Positions 12,061-13,804 of a DNA stretch of 13,804 bases are shown here, piece after piece. Every line of letters begins with the position of its first letter. The stretch's first letter is position 1. The position numbers and the translations under genes were made by a program. The notes beneath the pieces are model-generated. The model was not told the DNA's origin. It saw nothing but the letters and a program-made list of their open reading frames with translations, and searched no databases. The DNA comes from an uncultured Mycoplasmatota bacterium (GTDB taxonomy: Bacteria; Bacillota_I; Bacilli_A; RF39; UBA660): the NCBI GenBank assembly GCA_900548725.1, contig URLV01000033.1, positions 1 to 13,804 of the forward strand, read 5' to 3'.

Positions 12061-13547
12061 TACTTCACCCCATCTGAAGTATCAACTTCATCTATAGTAA
12101 CTTTACTTACATGAGGTATAGGTTTCCAAGTAACTTTAACAAATAATGCTAAATATATTGTATATCTTCCTATAATATCAAACGTAGGCCAAGTAAATGT
12201 ATATAAAACTTTTTTCAAAAATGGAATTTTTTTAATTCTTTTTCTTTCTGTAATAAATACATAAATAGCATTCCACATATTTGCAAAATAAATGCCCATT
12301 CTGTATAGTAATCTTAACCATATAGCTATTAACATTGAAACAAAAAATGATTTTATACCAGGCTCAATATTTATATAAGGTTTATTAAATATAAATGATA
12401 AGAATTTAGCAACTATAGTACTACCACCAAATACATATAAATTTTTTATACCATTTGTATAACTATAGCATCCATAAATTATAACACTTACTATTAACCA
12501 TCTTACTAAGTTAATTACAACAATAGGTGTTAATTGCATTAATGTATCATATGATGCAAATCTATGTCTAATGGATTCAACAATTTTACCAAATATATTA
12601 CGTTTTTTTTCTTCTTTACCCCAATTATCTTTTATAAATAATTTTCCAAAGAATATATTTATAAATAATTGTGGCCCAGATTCAACGAAAGCCATTAAGT
12701 GACCTTTACTCCAACGAAGTCTTTGTCTTAAAGCAACTTTTAAACTTATTGGTTGTTCATCAAAAAATTCTGCTTCATCTTGATATGTAATTTCATAACC
12801 ACGACTTACAGCATCAGCAGTTAATGCTCTATCTTCCGTAAGTCCAGTATATTTCCATCCATTTCTAACTATTTCATTAGCAAATAAAAATCCTGTTCCT
12901 TGTATATTAGTTGCTAAATGTAAAATACTACGTGCTCTATGATTACTTCTTATACTTCTTAACCAATGTATAGCATATGTACTTGCTATCCAATTTTCAT
13001 CAAAGTTTTTTGTATTTCTATACGATGTAATTATTTTTTCTCCACTATCGAACGCATTATTCATTTTACTAATATAATTTCTATTTAATAAATTATCAGC
13101 ATCAAATATAAAATATCCTTCATAGTTTTCTATTCCATAATCTTTTTTTATATTTTCAAAAAGAAATTGTAATGCAAAACCTTTTGTTTTATGCTCATTA
13201 TCAAATCTTTCATATACTTTAGCACCATGTTTTCTAGCAATGTCTGCTGTCTTATCAGTACAATTATCAGCAACAACAAATATATCAATTAATTCTTTAG
13301 GATAATCTTGTTTTTTTATACTATCGAGTAAATTACCTATAACAGTCTCTTCATTCCTAGCAGCAACTAAAACTCCATACTTATGATTTTTTTTAGCAGG
13401 TTTAAATTTTCTTGTAAATAAAAATCCTATTGCATAATAAATTGCCTTATATGCTAACATTATACCTAATACACTACCTATAATGTTGTATATATGTCTA
13501 CTTTCTTCATAACTTTGTCCTATAAAACTTATAATACTTCCTAACAT
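12060..13547 (-). CDS. Processive-type family 2 glycosyltransferase (membrane)
   Basis: 495 aa. One N-terminal membrane segment (about 22-44), a cytoplasmic GT-A catalytic domain (about 55-290) and a C-terminal membrane region (about 337-358, 368-386, 400-420, 452-472). Catalytic pattern: Asp94 in VVADNCTDKT, the metal-binding DAD at 149-151, TED with the base Asp239, and QRLRW at 275-279. The last motif is typical of synthases that extend a polymer and feed it through the membrane, such as cellulose, hyaluronan or poly-N-acetylglucosamine synthases. The sugar cannot be told from sequence. GGAG lies 8 bases before the ATG and a strong promoter is upstream. It is co-transcribed with the overlapping 62-residue membrane protein. 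It lies next to ltaS in separate transcription, so a glycolipid or teichoic-acid sugar role is also possible. Confidence 0.9.
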   Translation of the reverse strand: MLGSIISFIGQSYEESRHIYNIIGSVLGIMLAYKAIYYAIGFLFTRKFKPAKKNHKYGVLVAARNEETVIGNLLDSIKKQDYPKELIDIFVVADNCTDKTADIARKHGAKVYERFDNEHKTKGFALQFLFENIKKDYGIENYEGYFIFDADNLLNRNYISKMNNAFDSGEKIITSYRNTKNFDENWIASTYAIHWLRSIRSNHRARSILHLATNIQGTGFLFANEIVRNGWKYTGLTEDRALTADAVSRGYEITYQDEAEFFDEQPISLKVALRQRLRWSKGHLMAFVESGPQLFINIFFGKLFIKDNWGKEEKKRNIFGKIVESIRHRFASYDTLMQLTPIVVINLVRWLIVSVIIYGCYSYTNGIKNLYVFGGSTIVAKFLSFIFNKPYINIEPGIKSFFVSMLIAIWLRLLYRMGIYFANMWNAIYVFITERKRIKKIPFLKKVLYTFTWPTFDIIGRYTIYLALFVKVTWKPIPHVSKVTIDEVDTSDGVK

Positions 13548-13567
13548 TTCGTCAACTCCATACCAAA

Positions 13568-13596
13568 ATTATATTATTTTAATAAAAACAAGTCAA
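13568..13596 (-). promoter_or_regulatory. Promoter of the glycosyltransferase operon
   Basis: -35 TTGACT at 13596..13591, 17-base spacer, consensus -10 TATAAT at 13573..13568. The best sigma-A-type promoter in the window. The leader is about 14 bases and holds the GGAG site. Confidence 0.8.
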
Positions 13597-13605
13597 TAAG
13601 ACTTG
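13589..13605. repeat. Inverted repeat between the divergent promoters
   Basis: CAAGTC and GACTTG, 5 bases apart (AATAA). The left arm overlaps the -35 of the glycosyltransferase promoter and the right arm overlaps the -35 of the tRNA promoter. On the minus strand a run of five T follows, so it could also act as a weak terminator. Confidence 0.6.
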
Positions 13606-13631
13606 CAATTATCTTTCAATTTTGATATATT
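13603..13631 (+). promoter_or_regulatory. Promoter of tRNA-Gly
   Basis: -35 TTGCAA at 13603-13608, 17-base spacer, -10 TATATT at 13626-13631 with an extended TGA before it. The start would be about 13638, a few bases before the mature tRNA end. Confidence 0.7.
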
Positions 13632-13641
13632 ATTAACGAAC

Positions 13642-13716
13642 GCAGGTGTAGTACAGCGGTTAGTATGCGGCCTTGCCAAGGCTGAGACGGCGGTTCGATT
13701 CCGCTCACTTGCTCCA
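13642..13716 (+). tRNA. tRNA-Gly (anticodon GCC)
   Basis: A complete cloverleaf. Acceptor GCAGGTG pairs with CACTTGC (one G-U), discriminator T, then an encoded CCA. The anticodon stem CGGCC/GGCTG (one G-U) holds the loop TTGCCAA, giving anticodon GCC. The T arm is GGCGG-TTCGATT-CCGCT (one G-U). It reads GGC and GGT codons. It has its own promoter and terminator, so it is transcribed alone. Confidence 0.97.
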
Positions 13717-13725
13717 TTTGAAAAC

Positions 13726-13760
13726 AACTTACGGACTTAAAAGTTCGTAAGTTTTTATTT
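13726..13760 (+). terminator. Intrinsic terminator of tRNA-Gly
   Basis: AACTTACG pairs with CGTAAGTT (13726-13733 and 13746-13753) and the stem extends inward by G-U, A-U, C-G and U-A to a TAAA loop: 12 pairs. TTTTTATTT follows. Confidence 0.88.
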
Positions 13761-13782
13761 TATATAAAACTTTAAAAGTTCT

Positions 13783-13798
13783 CTTTCTAGAAAGGAGG
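13783..13798 (+). promoter_or_regulatory. Ribosome binding site of a gene beyond the right edge, next to a palindrome
   Basis: AAAGGAGG at 13791-13798 is a strong Shine-Dalgarno sequence on the plus strand; the start codon must lie past base 13804. It overlaps the perfect 12-base palindrome CTTTCTAGAAAG (13783-13794), so local pairing of CTCTTT with AAAGGAG (one bulge) could hide it. Confidence 0.5.
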
Positions 13799-13804
13799 AC
13801 TTTT

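Noticed and set aside
13642..13760. Integration site at the tRNA-Gly 3' end
   Set aside because: No repeat of the tRNA 3' end and no integrase are visible in the window; the tRNA is followed by its own terminator.

Overview
The window looks like chromosomal DNA of a very AT-rich, Gram-positive-type (monoderm) bacterium of the Bacillota. An uncultured Bacilli/Erysipelotrichia/RF39-like lineage is my best guess, an inference from gene content and composition rather than a taxonomic search. The support is a lipoteichoic acid synthase, a lipobox lipoprotein, single-membrane anchored peptidases, AGGAGG-type ribosome binding sites, sigma-A-like promoters and U-tract terminators. TGA is used as a stop (two adjacent genes end in TGA) and Trp is TGG, so the code is standard and not the Mycoplasma one.

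Layout, left to right. Nearly everything is on the minus strand. (1) 1-142: the first 9 codons of a gene that leaves the window, with its promoter, a Spo0A-box-like site and a hairpin that covers its ribosome binding site. (2) 143-1933: an S41 carboxyl-terminal processing peptidase, then upstream of it a small anchored protein that looks like a thioredoxin fold without the active-site cysteines. (3) 1953-4381: a tight operon of a zinc-dependent dehydrogenase, a DUF1292-like protein and a membrane-anchored SLT lytic transglycosylase. (4) 4410-4775: a three-helix membrane protein of unknown function. (5) 4774-6034: a Bro-N/DinD-like gene with two promoters and a structured leader, bracketed by 47-bp direct repeats (45 of 47 identical) that carry terminators. 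(6) 6002-7186: a LolA-fold (GerS/YdcC-like) lipoprotein with a Thr-rich linker and a DUF4367-like C-terminus. (7) 7320-7520: a DUF378 protein, the only plus-strand protein gene, convergent with fhs (formate-tetrahydrofolate ligase). (8) 7528-11826: ltaS, an anchored unknown protein, and fhs as one transcription unit, with a terminator placed directly in front of the fhs ribosome binding site. (9) 11831-13596: a processive family 2 glycosyltransferase overlapping a 62-residue membrane protein. (10) 13603-13760: a divergent tRNA-Gly(GCC) with promoter and terminator, followed by a ribosome binding site for a plus-strand gene beyond the right edge.

The common theme is the cell envelope: polymer synthesis (ltaS, glycosyltransferase), wall remodelling (lytic transglycosylase), extracytoplasmic proteolysis (S41) and lipoproteins. 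Intergenic space is very compact. Terminator U-tracts often run straight into the next promoter, and two genes without a Shine-Dalgarno sequence begin about 5-6 bases after a -10 element and may be leaderless. The most unusual items are the repeat-bracketed Bro/DinD locus, the attenuator-like layout in front of fhs, the two identical Spo0A-box-like sites, and the ribosome-binding-site hairpin at the left edge. I did not see a CRISPR array, an insertion sequence or a recognisable new defence system.
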